Assembly (NCBI GenBank): GCA_903813345.2
Contig: CAIIXF020000003.1
Span: 12,106,931 to 12,170,930 of the forward strand
DNA length: 64,000 bases
From: Owenia fusiformis
Taxonomy: Eukaryota > Annelida > Polychaeta > Sabellida > Oweniidae
Direction of reading: 5' to 3'
Part shown: positions 59,201 to 61,744 of the stretch, one piece after another
Position numbering within the stretch: position 1 is the first letter of the stretch
Layout of the letters: each line of letters starts with the position of its first letter
Notes under the pieces: model-generated
What the model was told of the DNA's origin: nothing
Database searches by the model: none
Seen by the model: only the letters and a program-made list of their open reading frames with translations
Made by a program: the position numbers and the translations under genes

Positions 59201-61695
59201 CGACTATAGGATAATATGTTTATCCCATACCAATCTTGGTCATCTGGTTCACATTGTTCATTTGTGGAAATATTTTAGAATATTCATGTCCAGTTTTGTT
59301 TTTTTAGCCGTGGGCGGATTTTCCTGTTCTTTCAAATATTCCCACATTTATTTTCTCAAATTTTTGATTGATTATTAATAAGTGGATGCTCCTCCCCCTT
59401 TTTAAACCATCAAACAGATCCCGATTGTCTGTGTTTTCTCCATTGTAGTTTACAGTCATTACGCGAACGTTACAAATTATGAACAAATATGCGAGCAGCG
59501 ATTGTGACGTAGCGGGCAGATATACTATATCTGCCTGCTCGGAGCGGGACGTAAAGCTATATCTGCCCGCTGATGAAAATAGAAGTTTTTACAAACCCGG
59601 CTTTATGTACCTGTAACACGTCCAAGTATGGGATAAAATAAATTTATTTATTTGCCATAACTTGTAATTCCCTGAATCTCTTAGGTTGTACATCTCCTGT
59701 TGTTTAGAAGGGGTAAATCATAGAGTTGTTTTCTATGAAACAGTGAAAACTGAATCTTTGTTTTTGAAGTTGAACATTAACAGCACAAGTGGATTATACT
59801 GGGATCTTGATAACAAGACAAGTTATAAACATCACATTTTTATTAAAAAATTCAAAAAGTTATTTACCCAGCATCAAAACCTAGTCAGATCTTGGCACGA
59901 GTCTGCCCTTTACACTTTAACATTTCAATTTGAATAGGTACAAGTAATTTTCCAAGAATTTTGATGACTATTGGCTAAAATCTTACTTGTGCAAAGTTTG
60001 TGAAGTAGACAATCACTATAGTTGTCGTTACAAGAACCTGTTTCTCAGGAATCACTTTTTCATCCAATAAGATGACAAGACAGAATGCAATAGCGCCACG
60101 GAGACCACCATATCCCATAATGAACTGATCTACATAGTTGATCTGGATGGCACGGAAATGGTTGCAGACTGCAGTAAGTCCAAGTACACCTGAAAATCAT
60201 TGAAATTAATCATTGACTTCATTCTGAAAATTGGTACAAGTACAAGTATTGATGAATGATTTTTTTGTGAAGACTCGTGTATATAAGAATAACGCAGATG
60301 CGAGTAGGTAGTTACTAGTTTCACCACCAGGTGGCTCGTTCGGGTCAGATAGCATGGCGGGTATAGAAGAAAGTTCCCTTTAACTTAAATTACTTCTGTT
60401 TTAGTGGTTCAATTTTCATATAACCCTTATGTATCTAATAGTTATGCAAATTAAAATATGTCCAGTAAAAGAAAATGTTATCTGTCCAACACAAGAAAAG
60501 ATATTTCACTTTTTGTAATTTTGTAACATGGGGTCTATGGGGAATCAACCCGAACAAGAAGTCACATTTTCAAAAAAAATTAAATTTTCAAAGTTGATAA
60601 ACAACTTTCGAACCCATATTTTTAGATGTACTTTTACATGTAGATTTCAAATATGACATCACTTTGACTGAATTTTGAATATTTAATGACGTAAATCAAG
60701 ATTATTTGTACTCGCATCTAGTCTATTGGGAGTATTGGTACTTTTATATTTTCACTATCAAAATCAAAATCATAGTCAATGATGATATTTGAAGGCATGC
60801 TTTTGTTCCATAAAATCTGACCATACATGTAACAATATAGTAGTACACACAAAATGCATGTATAATAAACCTGAAGAAAAAACTGGTAAGATCAAGATTT
60901 AGCACCCTATTCAGAAAAAACAGGCCACTATGTTCTTCTATTCTTTTTATTAAACTCCTACCTATAAACCTGAAGATGAAGACAAAGAGAAGGCTGAAGA
61001 AGACAAAGCCAGTGTTCCAAGCATGGTTCCAAGTGACTGTGGAGAGACCAAGGAACATGAAGATGATGGTCTCCATAATTGAGGATAACATTTTCATGAA
61101 GTATTTCACTGTTGTGTGGGACTTGGCAGAAATGTTTTGTTCGACATATTTCTTCATTGAAATCCCACAGAAAATAAGGCTGAAAATACATGTACAGAAA
61201 TGTTGTTTGGAACAAATGAAACTAAATGTAAGGTTTCTTCATAAAGCATTTTAATTTCAAATGTGGAGGTCTTTTGAGAAAATGGGTCTTATTTGGAAAA
61301 ATCCATGTGTGTGTTACCTGATTGGTTACACAATTTGGACTCAGTACCCCTTGTCAGTTTCCAGGAGATAACATATTTTATATGAGCATTTTGACAAAGT
61401 GTTAATGAAGGTACCACTACATTTTTAAAAATACTTACGCCATAATGCCAGAGAAGTGGAAAATCTCTGCGCTGTAATATGCTAACATTGCCATGACAAA
61501 TACAAACACAGGCTCAATGACACGCACATGACTTGTAAACTTCGTCACAAAACTAGCAAGGAGCCCAAACATGACACCAAACAGTAGGCCTGCTATTCCA
61601 ACAATAAAGAATGACACTGTTCCAGATATGACATCCACAGCTTGGACCTCTTCCTGGCCCATTTCAGTGTATGTCTCAAACATGTGATACAAAAC
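1..61695 (-). CDS. SLC9A: Plasma-membrane Na+/H+ exchanger (NHE), partial, ten exons
   Basis: Secondary-active antiporter that exchanges extracellular Na+ for cytosolic H+. Ten exons bounded by AG/GT were joined by eye: 61439-61695, 60962-61179, 59987-60189, 58842-58931, 58136-58206, 15832-16047, 11719-11878, 5655-5895, 3756-3887 and 1-458. They total 2046 nt and stay in one open frame of 682 codons. Family hallmarks are VLYHMFE, HVRVIEP, KSHTTVKYFMKM, ETIIFMFLG, YGGLRGAIAF, GITIKP and GIEDIVG. The FCGI and KYVEQNIS segments resemble the NHE2/NHE3 group, but the exact paralogue is not settled. The amino terminus lies beyond base 64000 and the stop beyond base 1. The 42-kb intron between membrane domain and tail carries most of the mobile DNA. 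Family assignment is very sure; the far tail exons rest on phase and splice consistency. Confidence 0.95.
1745..1895. repeat. Degenerate short tandem repeat
   Basis: Five or so diverged units containing AGTTAAA and AAGGCCTRGAGTTA-like words follow each other at irregular spacing. It looks like an old minisatellite. Confidence 0.4.
2636..2832 (+). repeat. Interspersed repeat family 1, copy a
   Basis: Begins with CAGTGTTCTCCACAGAA and carries AAGTGGGTGCAAAATTCTC, AGGTGGGT and GTGCCCACTTG words shared in the same order with 31792-31968 and, inverted, with 33770-33908. Inner inverted words (AAGTGGG...CCCACTT) suggest a MITE-like origin. Confidence 0.65.
3756..3887 (-). CDS. SLC9A: NHE tail exon, acidic/serine-rich
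   Basis: The 132-nt exon completes a glutamate codon after TATTTCAG and ends one base into a codon at G|GTAAGT. It encodes a basic start (AAKLKGK), a serine/acidic patch (SQSSEEGSD), GITFLTNE and an acidic end (EEQLFVDVTENN). GITFL followed by acidic sequence resembles a conserved spot in NHE3-type tails; this resemblance is from memory and weak. Confidence 0.82.
3888..5654. other. SLC9A: NHE intron (1.8 kb)
   Basis: Apart from a small TACCCT-ended MITE at 4011-4146, I see only AT-rich sequence and spurious short ORFs. Confidence 0.75.
4011..4146 (+). mobile_element. TACCCT-ended MITE, copy 1
   Basis: Starts TACCCTGTGCACAGAGTCTA and ends GAATGCAAAGGGTA, so the two tips are inverted. The interior shares GTGAAGATGAAGCTCTCTTT with copies at 12918-12995 (inverted) and 43798-44164. 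Confidence 0.6.
5655..5895 (-). CDS. SLC9A: NHE tail exon with histidine-rich cluster
   Basis: The 241-nt exon begins in phase 0 after TATTTCAG and ends one base into a codon at G|GTAAGT. It encodes WVYKHKKHMIGEV, a His-rich HPPFHHHTRHR cluster, then RQILSKQYHKDRVTKQ and an acidic region with two VTxEVT repeats. The clustered histidines are unusual for an exchanger tail and could be pH- or metal-responsive, but this is only a guess. The frame is open over the whole exon and continues exactly from the previous one. Confidence 0.85.
5896..7948. other. SLC9A: NHE intron segment upstream of the LINE
   Basis: AT-rich intron sequence with no recognised gene. A small triple repeat of ACCAGTGTAACA lies at about 7120-7153. 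The last 15 bp form the left target-site duplication of the LINE. Confidence 0.7.
7934..7948 (+). repeat. LINE target-site duplication, left copy
   Basis: AAGAATTTCAGCTCA, identical to 11212-11226 after the poly-A tail. Confidence 0.93.
7951..10941 (+). CDS. LINE ORF2 fragment: reverse transcriptase with C-terminal zinc knuckle
   Basis: The frame is open from the insertion border at 7951 to TAA at 10939-10941, 996 codons, without an initiator ATG at the 5' end: the gene is truncated, not begun here. Reverse-transcriptase blocks follow in order: SPGTDGIPVEFYK, NWRPITLLNTDYK, QTGFLKGRYIGENI, DFQKAFD (catalytic Asp codon at 8989), RQGCPLSPYLF and YADD (catalytic Asp pair at 9295-9300). Near the C terminus a Cys-rich CVLC...IEHGFLKC motif (about 10580-10640) is typical of L1-type ORF2. 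The AEGEKPTSYFLKLEKRN run before the RT domain points to the L1/Tx1 group. The apurinic endonuclease domain is absent, so this copy cannot be fully autonomous. Confidence 0.95.
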   Translation, partial: YIGEPEYDNLIKATICNTKQRNNLNPNGIWELTKYNIRKVSIEYSKAQKKKTNTDLLLKESKAKEIENKIKDANEIRQKELLNRELQDIIEDIDQINTQNAEATIFRSRTKWIAEGEKPTSYFLKLEKRNFNNRTMSKVIKDNGESVETQAKIAKEQAAFYSKLYEATKNNLNEYDDIFFPQVRNITTINEYDKEKCDQDLTEEELVLALRDMKNKKSPGTDGIPVEFYKHFWKEIKDTLILSYNFSLENGLLTTEQRRGIITIIPKKGQDATKLKNWRPITLLNTDYKILTKTIANRIKSNLEKVINTDQTGFLKGRYIGENIRLLIDTNERLQQEGRNGIVMMIDFQKAFDTLEHNFIYKTMKYFNFGERITNWIRTIYKDNTSTIINNGYTSNYINIERGVRQGCPLSPYLFIMCAEILSTALRATKDIKGINIDNVNCKVSQYADDTVLYLNDKASIKPSVDMLEKFGKVSGLKINKEKTKIGILGESTRAITAEAENICNEVGTKLEKTEINVLGITIPLDGRPIGKANLEKPIQKIKNLIKTWKERSLTPVGKICVIKSLIQSQLSYVLTTVPIPQDNTLKDLEDLLYNFIWSNKNDKIARATLRRTTEEGGLDMTHLESYAKNLKLKWLRKLKDEDCNSKWKRIWMSKLDKNRDNNILEYNIENPYKSDVITTNLKSLDEVLKIWHEVKYIKEQDIDNPSNEIIWNNECIKQNKNPLQNKEWERKGITRIKHLYQNGHLKSYDQLRNQYNLQNQTFLNYHTVIRCIPPRWKTLMANTNLQDDEDNIERLKTWDNKKTYQKLSKKFKQKTPTGQTKWRDYFQKDIEWKKIYNLINKLTKDTKMKYFQYRILNRAIYFRKILFKMKKVKTQTCVLCNSNQIDDIEHGFLKCQVMEDFKQQCYRILNEEIPDDQAFMLGSPRLSLSQNLATLLIKRFMYINKLEEKTPTINAFQRYLIREKKADKYIAKTHGQEELHDRKWNLINSMIENYV
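10943..11002 (+). other. Perfect 12-bp hairpin in the LINE 3' UTR
   Basis: CCCCCTTTCTGA (10943-10954), immediately after the stop codon, is the exact reverse complement of TCAGAAAGGGGG (10991-11002), with a 36-nt loop. It may be a 3' recognition structure for the element's own reverse transcriptase, by analogy with other LINE 3' stem-loops. Confidence 0.85.
11166..11171 (+). promoter_or_regulatory. LINE polyadenylation signal AATAAA
   Basis: AATAAA lies about 6 bp before the genomic poly-A run, later than usual but in line with a signal at the very end of a LINE transcript. Confidence 0.7.
11212..11226 (+). repeat. LINE target-site duplication, right copy
   Basis: AAGAATTTCAGCTCA directly after the poly-A run; its first two A bases may equally belong to the tail. 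Confidence 0.93.
11227..11718. other. SLC9A: NHE intron segment downstream of the LINE
   Basis: About 490 bp of intron with no recognised feature, up to the donor of exon 11719-11878. Confidence 0.7.
11719..11878 (-). CDS. SLC9A: NHE tail exon
   Basis: The 160-nt exon follows a strong CTTTTTCAG acceptor, completes a serine codon and ends in phase 0 at CGG|GTATGT. It encodes a hydrophilic, lysine- and arginine-rich stretch starting SQDVVRDPAVRF and ending HSPRKR. Serines next to basic residues (for example SPRKR) would be plausible phosphorylation sites, by inference only. No family motif is distinctive enough by itself; the assignment rests on phase, splice signals and position. Confidence 0.82.
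11938..12130 (-). other. Unassigned open reading frame in the intron before an NHE tail exon
   Basis: On the minus strand a frame reads HFTLDGTLLPAI..., through SAYDFGFCTMDTSS, to KVNEDAMDNK and TGA, about 60 bp before exon 11719-11878. Codon use looks more balanced than the surrounding AT-rich intron, and the plus strand is open too. There is no compatible upstream exon phase except by a different frame: an ACTTTAG acceptor at 12125 would give a short alternative terminal exon after 15832-16047. I do not recognise the protein; it could be an exon remnant or chance. Confidence 0.25.
12497..12632 (+). repeat. Interspersed repeat family 2, copy a
   Basis: Shares GCCATTTGTTACAGATGCC, GCCAACTGCCAAACACC and a final CACAAAAAAGTTGG with 33551-33664 and 46508-46632, in the same order and orientation. 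Confidence 0.6.
12918..12995 (-). mobile_element. TACCCT-ended MITE, copy 2 (short, inverted)
   Basis: Begins TACCCTTTGCATTC and ends CATGCAGGGTA, with AGAGAGCTTCGTCT inside. It is the reverse orientation of copies 1 and 3 and lacks the central part. Confidence 0.6.
15832..16047 (-). CDS. SLC9A: NHE exon: first cytosolic-tail exon
   Basis: The 216-nt exon follows a TATTTCCAG acceptor, completes the split arginine codon and ends with AG of another split codon at AG|GTATTTT. It encodes FNHINNKYLKPLLLRQK, which aligns without gaps to the conserved tail segment after the CHP helix, then a polar region with QQVEQSAS and NGSDPTMQN. The large intron upstream makes this the gateway exon for any alternative 5' exon. 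The second half is poorly conserved, as is usual for NHE tails. Confidence 0.9.
17243..17265 (-). CDS. Candidate alternative first exon just upstream of the tail exons
   Basis: A minus-strand ATG at 17265 starts seven codons (MDGRIVQ) plus AA before a near-perfect donor, AA|GTAAGTAAG. This phase fits the acceptor of exon 15832-16047, giving MDGRIVQK followed by FNHINNKY. It sits 1.2 kb upstream of that exon, and about 100-135 bp farther upstream are an inverted CCAAT box and a CRE-like TACGTCA. A cassette reading is also open: a GTTTAG acceptor at about 17274 would insert IDNMDGRIVQK in frame. Either way it would alter the NHE tail amino terminus; it remains unproven. Confidence 0.35.
17358..17401 (-). 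promoter_or_regulatory. Putative TATA-less promoter elements: CCAAT box and CRE-like site
   Basis: Read on the minus strand, ATTGG (inverted CCAAT, 17397-17401) is followed by TACGTCA (CRE-like, 17358-17364), then about 95 bp to the candidate ATG at 17265. No TATA box was seen. The arrangement suits an internal promoter for the candidate exon at 17243-17265; short motifs like these also occur by chance. Confidence 0.25.
18602..18617. repeat. Perfect 16-bp palindrome
   Basis: CATACGACGTCGTATG is fully self-complementary and CG-rich against an AT-rich background; related CATACG and AACCATGACATACG words flank it. Confidence 0.8.
18759..18890. mobile_element. Hairpin MITE with ~64-bp arms
   Basis: TCCTATGATTTACTCGTGAT at 18759 pairs with ATCACTCATAAATCATAGGA ending at 18890; the arms match over about 64 bp with few mismatches, leaving a tiny CG-rich loop (CTACGCTCGC). 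No transposase and no clear target duplication. Confidence 0.75.
18891..19879. other. Intron segment without recognised features
   Basis: AT-rich; a run of nine or ten G near 19421. Nothing coding seen. Confidence 0.5.
19980..20290. repeat. 310-bp imperfect palindrome within the CCATGG block
   Basis: The left arm (19980-20118) holds GTTAAATGGCACCATTGCAT, AACATGGAG, AATACTGCCGTTTCGCAGTA and ATCAAATGCAATGATATCAT; the right arm (20154-20290) holds their reverse complements in mirror order. The centre repeats the GATATCATTGCATTTGATGG segment once more. Confidence 0.85.
21031..21790 (+). repeat. Tandem array of ~105-123-bp units
   Basis: Units start AATGAAATACCATGGTATGA near 21032, 21153, 21276, 21399, 21513, 21617 and 21729, and contain CAACCATGAAATGCAATG and AAATGATGGTCAGG. 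Divergence between units is moderate. Confidence 0.8.
22437..22613 (+). repeat. Tandem duplication of ~90 bp with internal poly-C
   Basis: Two units share CTGAAGTCTTTCATCAAGC, a C run (19 C at 22467-22485; 9-11 C in the second) and GGGCAAGTAGATAAGGGGAG. The C runs differ in length, as expected for an unstable homopolymer. Confidence 0.85.
22785..22965 (+). repeat. Interspersed repeat family 3, copy a
   Basis: Contains GAAAAGTGCTCAGAAT, then TGCATGATTTTGAAAG and AGCCAGGGGGTTCCCCTGGC, a near-perfect palindrome. The same order of words appears at 58284-58385. Inside, GGGGGTTCACTTTT is repeated twice. Confidence 0.6.
26049..26090. repeat. hAT left terminal and subterminal inverted repeat
   Basis: AGGGCTGTGCC tip followed by GGTTCGG and GGAATCGG words that recur, inverted, at the right end. 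Confidence 0.8.
26406..26636. mobile_element. 231-bp hairpin MITE nested in the hAT element
   Basis: CAAGGAGGATTGGGTCC at 26406 pairs with GGACCCAATCCTCCTTG ending at 26636; arms of about 80 bp hold CATCGATGCTCTCTCGATGT and AATTTGAATTCAAACTGC and their mirrors. TGAAACC at 26399-26405 and 26639-26645 may be a target duplication. Confidence 0.8.
26875..27426 (-). CDS. hAT transposase exon 3 (third catalytic residue, dimerisation domain)
   Basis: Acceptor TTTGTTTCAG, then RRQVVVKTEP; ends at a TAA at 26875-26877 after MREDDIKQQ. Open sequence upstream of 27426 is intron read-through, not coding. Confidence 0.9.
   Translation of the reverse strand, partial: RRQVVVKTEPVDDEPPVGVNEPPVDANEPPLPCLPGLDLPQDQVDANEPPLPSLQPELRDQESPPRKKSAMSKIFGVYVTKVVPGKSIQDQVKSELQNYVNCSGISPEDDPLQWWESNEPLFPNIAAAAALRLAIPGTSVPSERVFSSAGDIVTAQRASLHPDHVDRLLFLKMNMREDDIKQQ
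26875..29599 (-). CDS. hAT transposase, ZBED type, three exons, 678 aa
   Basis: Exons 29449-29599, 27931-29264 and 26875-27426 join in frame (2037 nt including TAA). The ATG at 29599 starts MAAKSETG. Residues 35-65 form a BED zinc finger (CKVC, then HIRVYH after the first intron). The RNase H-like DDE core shows LTTDGWSSRA (Asp about 189), CTTDNASN (Asp about 256), CLAHTINL, and PTRWNSTYL near 338. The third exon carries a repeated DANEPPLP linker, a VKTEP sumoylation-type motif, WWESNEPLFPN (Glu about 611) and the dimerisation signature PSERVFSSAG...LLFLKMN. All three expected catalytic acids are present and no stop or shift was seen. Because termini are preserved it looks like a transposon rather than a domesticated ZBED gene. 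Confidence 0.93.
27931..29264 (-). CDS. hAT transposase exon 2 (catalytic core)
   Basis: Acceptor TTTCTTTCAG at 29265-29266, donor AAG|GTGAAA at 27931; 1334 nt, open throughout. Starts GNTSRMLKHIRVYHPG, completing the BED finger, and includes the first two catalytic Asp residues. Confidence 0.92.
29449..29599 (-). CDS. hAT transposase exon 1 (BED finger Cys pair)
   Basis: Starts at the ATG in CAAATGGCC and ends one base into a glycine codon at CAG|GTTCGT. Carries TICKVCQTVLPYEAG. Confidence 0.88.
30066..30109. repeat. hAT right terminal and subterminal inverted repeat
   Basis: CGGTTCGGACCGATTCCGG followed by GGCACGGCCCT, mirror of the left end. Confidence 0.8.
30640..30910 (+). repeat. Degenerate ~22-bp minisatellite
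   Basis: Words of the type ATATTGTACTGATGTGATAT recur about ten times with many changes. Confidence 0.55.
31792..31968 (+). repeat. Interspersed repeat family 1, copy b
   Basis: AAGTGGGTGCAAAATTCTCA, CAGGTGGGTGCAAGCCTG and CACCCACTTG occur in the same order as in 2636-2832. Confidence 0.65.
32440..33044. mobile_element. TTACGAA-rich MITE with CAGGG termini
   Basis: The left tip CAGGGCCCCGTTTTTGTACT matches the reverse complement of the right tip, CAGGGACCCATTTTTGTACC, and the match continues through TAACGAACRTTCG. The interior is dense in TTACGAA/TTCGTAA words. CAGGG tips suggest a hAT-derived non-autonomous element; I could not find a clean target duplication. Confidence 0.8.
33551..33664 (+). 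repeat. Interspersed repeat family 2, copy b
   Basis: AAAATGTCACCACCTGCCAT, CACCAACTGCTGAACACC and AAAAAAAAAGTTGG in the order seen at 12497-12632. Confidence 0.6.
33770..33908 (-). repeat. Interspersed repeat family 1, copy c (inverted)
   Basis: Reverse complement carries AGTGTTCACAAG, ACAATTCAGACCAAA and GGTGCAAGCCTGTTTTT as in copies a and b; it is 3'-truncated relative to them. Confidence 0.6.
37015..37022 (+). repeat. 8-bp direct repeat, left flank of the foldback-like element
   Basis: AGGAAAAT, identical to 41457-41464. Confidence 0.65.
37055..37520 (-). repeat. Left (inverted) array of the ~105-bp unit
   Basis: Four to five partly deleted units, with GCAATCTGCAATCTGGATTG, ACAATCTGTTTATACATC and CAGAATGGCAACAATCTTAG words, the reverse complement of the right array. 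Degenerate traces continue to about 37620. Confidence 0.88.
37621..39739. other. Unique interior of the foldback-like element
   Basis: AT-rich. Two small plus-strand frames (38080-38352 and 38446-38688) have no motif I recognise. No transposase signature, so any transposition would depend on enzymes supplied from elsewhere. Confidence 0.55.
39740..41340 (+). repeat. Right array: about 15 copies of a ~105-bp unit
   Basis: Each unit holds GATTGTTGGCCATTCTGAGA, GAAGTATAAAACAGATTG, CAATCCAGATTGCAGATTGC and ACATTGCAACAATCTGCACA. Within the unit TTGCAAC/ATTGCA words recur, implying growth from a shorter repeat. Every unit contains a TATAAAA (rarely AAAAAA) box. The long open frames on both strands are an effect of the repeat lacking stops in some frames, not genes. 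Confidence 0.93.
41457..41464 (+). repeat. 8-bp direct repeat, right flank of the foldback-like element
   Basis: AGGAAAAT, identical to 37015-37022. Confidence 0.65.
41465..42120. other. Intron segment without recognised features
   Basis: AT-rich sequence between the foldback-like element and a small hairpin; nothing supported. Confidence 0.5.
42121..42230. mobile_element. Small hairpin MITE
   Basis: GAACACAAGCCTCCAGAACC (42126) pairs with GGTCAGGTATGAGTTTTGG/AGGCCTGTGTTC (to about 42221); arms of about 40 bp around a GAACTCATAGCTCATTC loop. Confidence 0.6.
42545..43400 (+). repeat. 34-bp minisatellite, about 25 copies
   Basis: Unit built from ACTTTGGCTAGTCTGTTTCA followed by CTGTTTTGGTTTTT. 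Variants (TTATGG, GGCTCG, ACGTTGG) recur in patterns, showing block duplication; one unit near 42970 is shortened. The open frame across it is repeat-derived. Confidence 0.95.
43401..43797. other. Intron segment; ends with a mariner-like tip
   Basis: No gene seen. At 43762-43780 TATACAGGGTGTTTCATAAT resembles the end of a Tc1/mariner-type element, but I found no partner end. Confidence 0.4.
43798..44164 (+). mobile_element. TACCCT-ended MITE, copy 3 (longest)
   Basis: Begins TACCCTGCGTGCAGAGTCTA and ends AGTGAAGTCAAAGGGTA; the middle is more GC-rich than its surroundings (CCCCGCCCCCACAACG). It shares ends and GAAGACGAAGCTCTCTTT with copies 1 and 2. A further fragment with TACCCTGAAAAGAGAGCTTC starts at 45119. 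Confidence 0.65.
46508..46632 (+). repeat. Interspersed repeat family 2, copy c
   Basis: GAAATGTCACCAACCACCAT, GGTTACAGATGCTGAATG, CCAACTGCCAACCATC and AACACCATACACAAAA follow the order of copies a and b. Confidence 0.6.
46627..46935 (+). repeat. Local tandem duplication, two diverged ~150-bp copies
   Basis: Copies share GGAAGTTACATA/GGTAGAAGTTACATA, TTCGTCATAGTAACATACTT and GATGCACATG; they start near 46627 and 46790. Confidence 0.75.
47298..47504. mobile_element. pogo/Tigger-like MITE
   Basis: Left tip TACAGTGAAACTTG and right tip (reverse) TACAGTAAAAGCTG are bracketed by TA, the Tc1/mariner target. CAGTGAAAC tips are typical of the pogo group. The inside carries TGTGAACACCTCTC repeats. 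No transposase. Confidence 0.6.
47722..47804 (+). CDS. Candidate isolated exon on the plus strand
   Basis: A pyrimidine-rich acceptor (TTTTTTCTCAATAAG) precedes 83 nt open in one frame (YALEMYDTMIPEC...AACDDVKIKEK), followed by a good donor AAAG|GTATGT. The frame is polar and Cys-containing with non-repeat codon use. No partner exon was identified and I do not recognise the peptide. It could belong to a gene nested in the NHE intron on the opposite strand, or be chance. Confidence 0.2.
47805..53017. other. Intron segment with one local duplication, no gene recognised
   Basis: A ~300-bp-spaced duplication lies at 49674-50110; imperfect short repeats occur at 49085-49150 and 49395-49470. Open frames such as 52173-52466 have no recognisable content. 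Confidence 0.5.
49674..50110 (+). repeat. Local duplication with ~307-bp spacing
   Basis: GTAACCTGGCACGGATGAAG (49674) and GTAACCTGACACGAATGAAG (about 49983) start parallel stretches sharing GATATACCTGAGA/GATATGCACCTGAGA, ATAAATTAACATT and GTGTTCCTAATAACC. Confidence 0.7.
53018..56011. other. Intron segment with G/C homopolymers, no gene recognised
   Basis: Runs of 16 G (53018-53033), 15 C (54267-54281) and 14 G (54892-54905), and a 28-bp duplication with ATGCAAAGGGTAGACTTAGC (54434-54480). Otherwise AT-rich. Confidence 0.55.
56012..56058 (-). CDS. Candidate alternative first exon of the NHE gene (tail-only form)
   Basis: On the minus strand an ATG at 56058 opens a 15-codon frame (MKPKLPSDTMEDICE) ending in AG before a good donor (AG|GTAGGTG). 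An in-frame TGA lies just upstream of the ATG, as expected for a first exon. The donor phase equals that of 58136-58206, so it can splice in frame to 15832-16047, giving ...CER then FNHINNKY. Such a product would lack all transmembrane helices. Alternatively it is a cassette exon using a weak acceptor just before the ATG, or chance. The MEDIC/ER wording faintly echoes GIEDI...RER of the preceding exon. No transcript evidence is available here. Confidence 0.3.
56059..58135. other. Intron segment without a recognised gene
   Basis: AT-rich apart from a G-rich stretch at 57125-57215 containing GGGGCATAGCC and two G runs, resembling family 3 and GGCGTAACC-type elements. Confidence 0.5.
58136..58206 (-). 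CDS. SLC9A: NHE exon: juxtamembrane CHP-binding-type helix
   Basis: The 71-nt exon starts in phase 0 after TGTTTCAG and ends with AG of a split arginine codon at AG|GTAAG. It encodes LMDHTNAGIEDIVGTYG and then SSGIRER. In human NHE1 the equivalent segment is the helix that binds calcineurin B homologous protein (CHP), an obligate partner; CHP binding here is inferred from that similarity. Joining this exon to 15832-16047 aligns without gaps to the family, so that splice is taken as the main form. Confidence 0.93.
58284..58385 (+). repeat. Interspersed repeat family 3, copy b
   Basis: CTGAAAAGTGCTCAGAATGG, TTGCACAATTT and TTTGGCCAAGGGGGT parallel copy a at 22860-22945. It lies in the 635-bp NHE intron between exons 58136-58206 and 58842-58931. 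Confidence 0.55.
58411..58674. mobile_element. CAG(C)GGCGTAACCAGG-ended MITE in a short NHE intron
   Basis: Left tip CAGCGGCGTAACCAGG; right tip, reversed, CAGGCGCATAACCAGG. TCACA directly abuts both ends (58406-58410 and 58675-58679). Non-autonomous; it makes up over a third of this intron. Confidence 0.6.
58842..58931 (-). CDS. SLC9A: NHE exon: end of membrane domain
   Basis: This 90-nt, 30-codon exon is in phase 0 at both ends (acceptor TTTCCAG, donor AGA|GTGAGT). It encodes GITIKPIVNLLRVKK and then a basic stretch ending NEEINGR, the usual exit from the last transmembrane helix into the cytosolic tail. Because it is symmetric in phase, skipping it would keep the frame. Confidence 0.95.
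59073..59215. mobile_element. Hairpin MITE, 143 bp
   Basis: ATTATCCTATATGAGGTTCA at the left mirrors TGAACCGACTATAGGATAAT at the right; GGGATTATCCCGAGG and its mirror lie within, with a CG-rich apex (GGGCCGCAGGTCCC). Confidence 0.8.
59509..59573. repeat. Inverted repeat AGCGGGCAGATATA
   Basis: AGCGGGCAGATATA and TATATCTGCCCGCT bound a CG-rich 65-bp palindromic module that also contains CTATATCTGCCTGCTC. Confidence 0.75.
59987..60189 (-). CDS. SLC9A: NHE exon: YGGLRGAIAF transport-core segment
   Basis: The 203-nt exon completes a glycine codon after a TTTTCAG acceptor and ends in phase 0 at CAA|GTAAGA. It encodes GVLGLTAV, then DQFIMGYGGLRGAIAF, one of the most conserved NHE motifs, then a hydrophobic helix (VTTTIVIVYF) ending NFAQ. 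Dense matching to the family and clean splice sites make this exon secure. A plus-strand reading of the same region has no family match. Confidence 0.95.
60190..60961. other. SLC9A: NHE intron (0.8 kb)
   Basis: AT-rich; GCAGATGCGAGTAG (about 60294) and TACTCGCATCTAG (about 60710) form a weak inverted pair that may mark an old MITE. Confidence 0.5.
60962..61179 (-). CDS. SLC9A: NHE exon: KYVEQNIS and ETIIFMFLG helices
   Basis: The 218-nt exon begins after TTTTCAG and completes the split alanine codon of the previous exon; it ends one base into a glycine codon at G|GTAGGAG. It encodes LIFCGISMKKYV, the conserved NISAKSHTTVKYFMKM stretch, the helix ETIIFMFLGLSTV and a further hydrophobic helix ending FIFRFIG. 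FCGI followed by KYV is a point of similarity to the NHE2/NHE3 group. The intron separating it from the previous exon is only 259 bp. Confidence 0.95.
61439..61695 (-). CDS. SLC9A: NHE exon: transmembrane helices around RVIEP
   Basis: This 257-nt exon starts in phase 0 after a TTTTTAG acceptor and ends two bases into a codon at a GC|GTAAGT donor. It encodes VLYHMFETYTEMG, a short acidic loop, a hydrophobic helix (about residues 23-48 of the exon), the conserved loop SHVRVIEP, and a second helix ending SGIMA. In the NHE family this part belongs to the transport core. The preceding coding exon, expected to carry the conserved NDAVTV-type motif, was not found between here and base 64000. Confidence 0.95.
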
Positions 61696-61744
61696 CTAAA
61701 AATGAAAATATTCATTTGGATATTTATTTACATACATGAGAATG

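Larger units (their letters stand above)
58932..59986. other. SLC9A: NHE intron (1.1 kb) filled with hairpins
   Basis: Holds hairpin 59073-59215 and palindrome 59509-59573, both inside an outer inverted pair TTTATCCCATACC / GTATGGGATAAA (59219-59231 and 59626-59637). Confidence 0.7.

Noticed and set aside
60294-60723. Weak inverted pair GCAGATGCGAGTAG / TACTCGCATCTAG as MITE ends
   Set aside because: The match is short, ends are undefined and no target duplication was seen.
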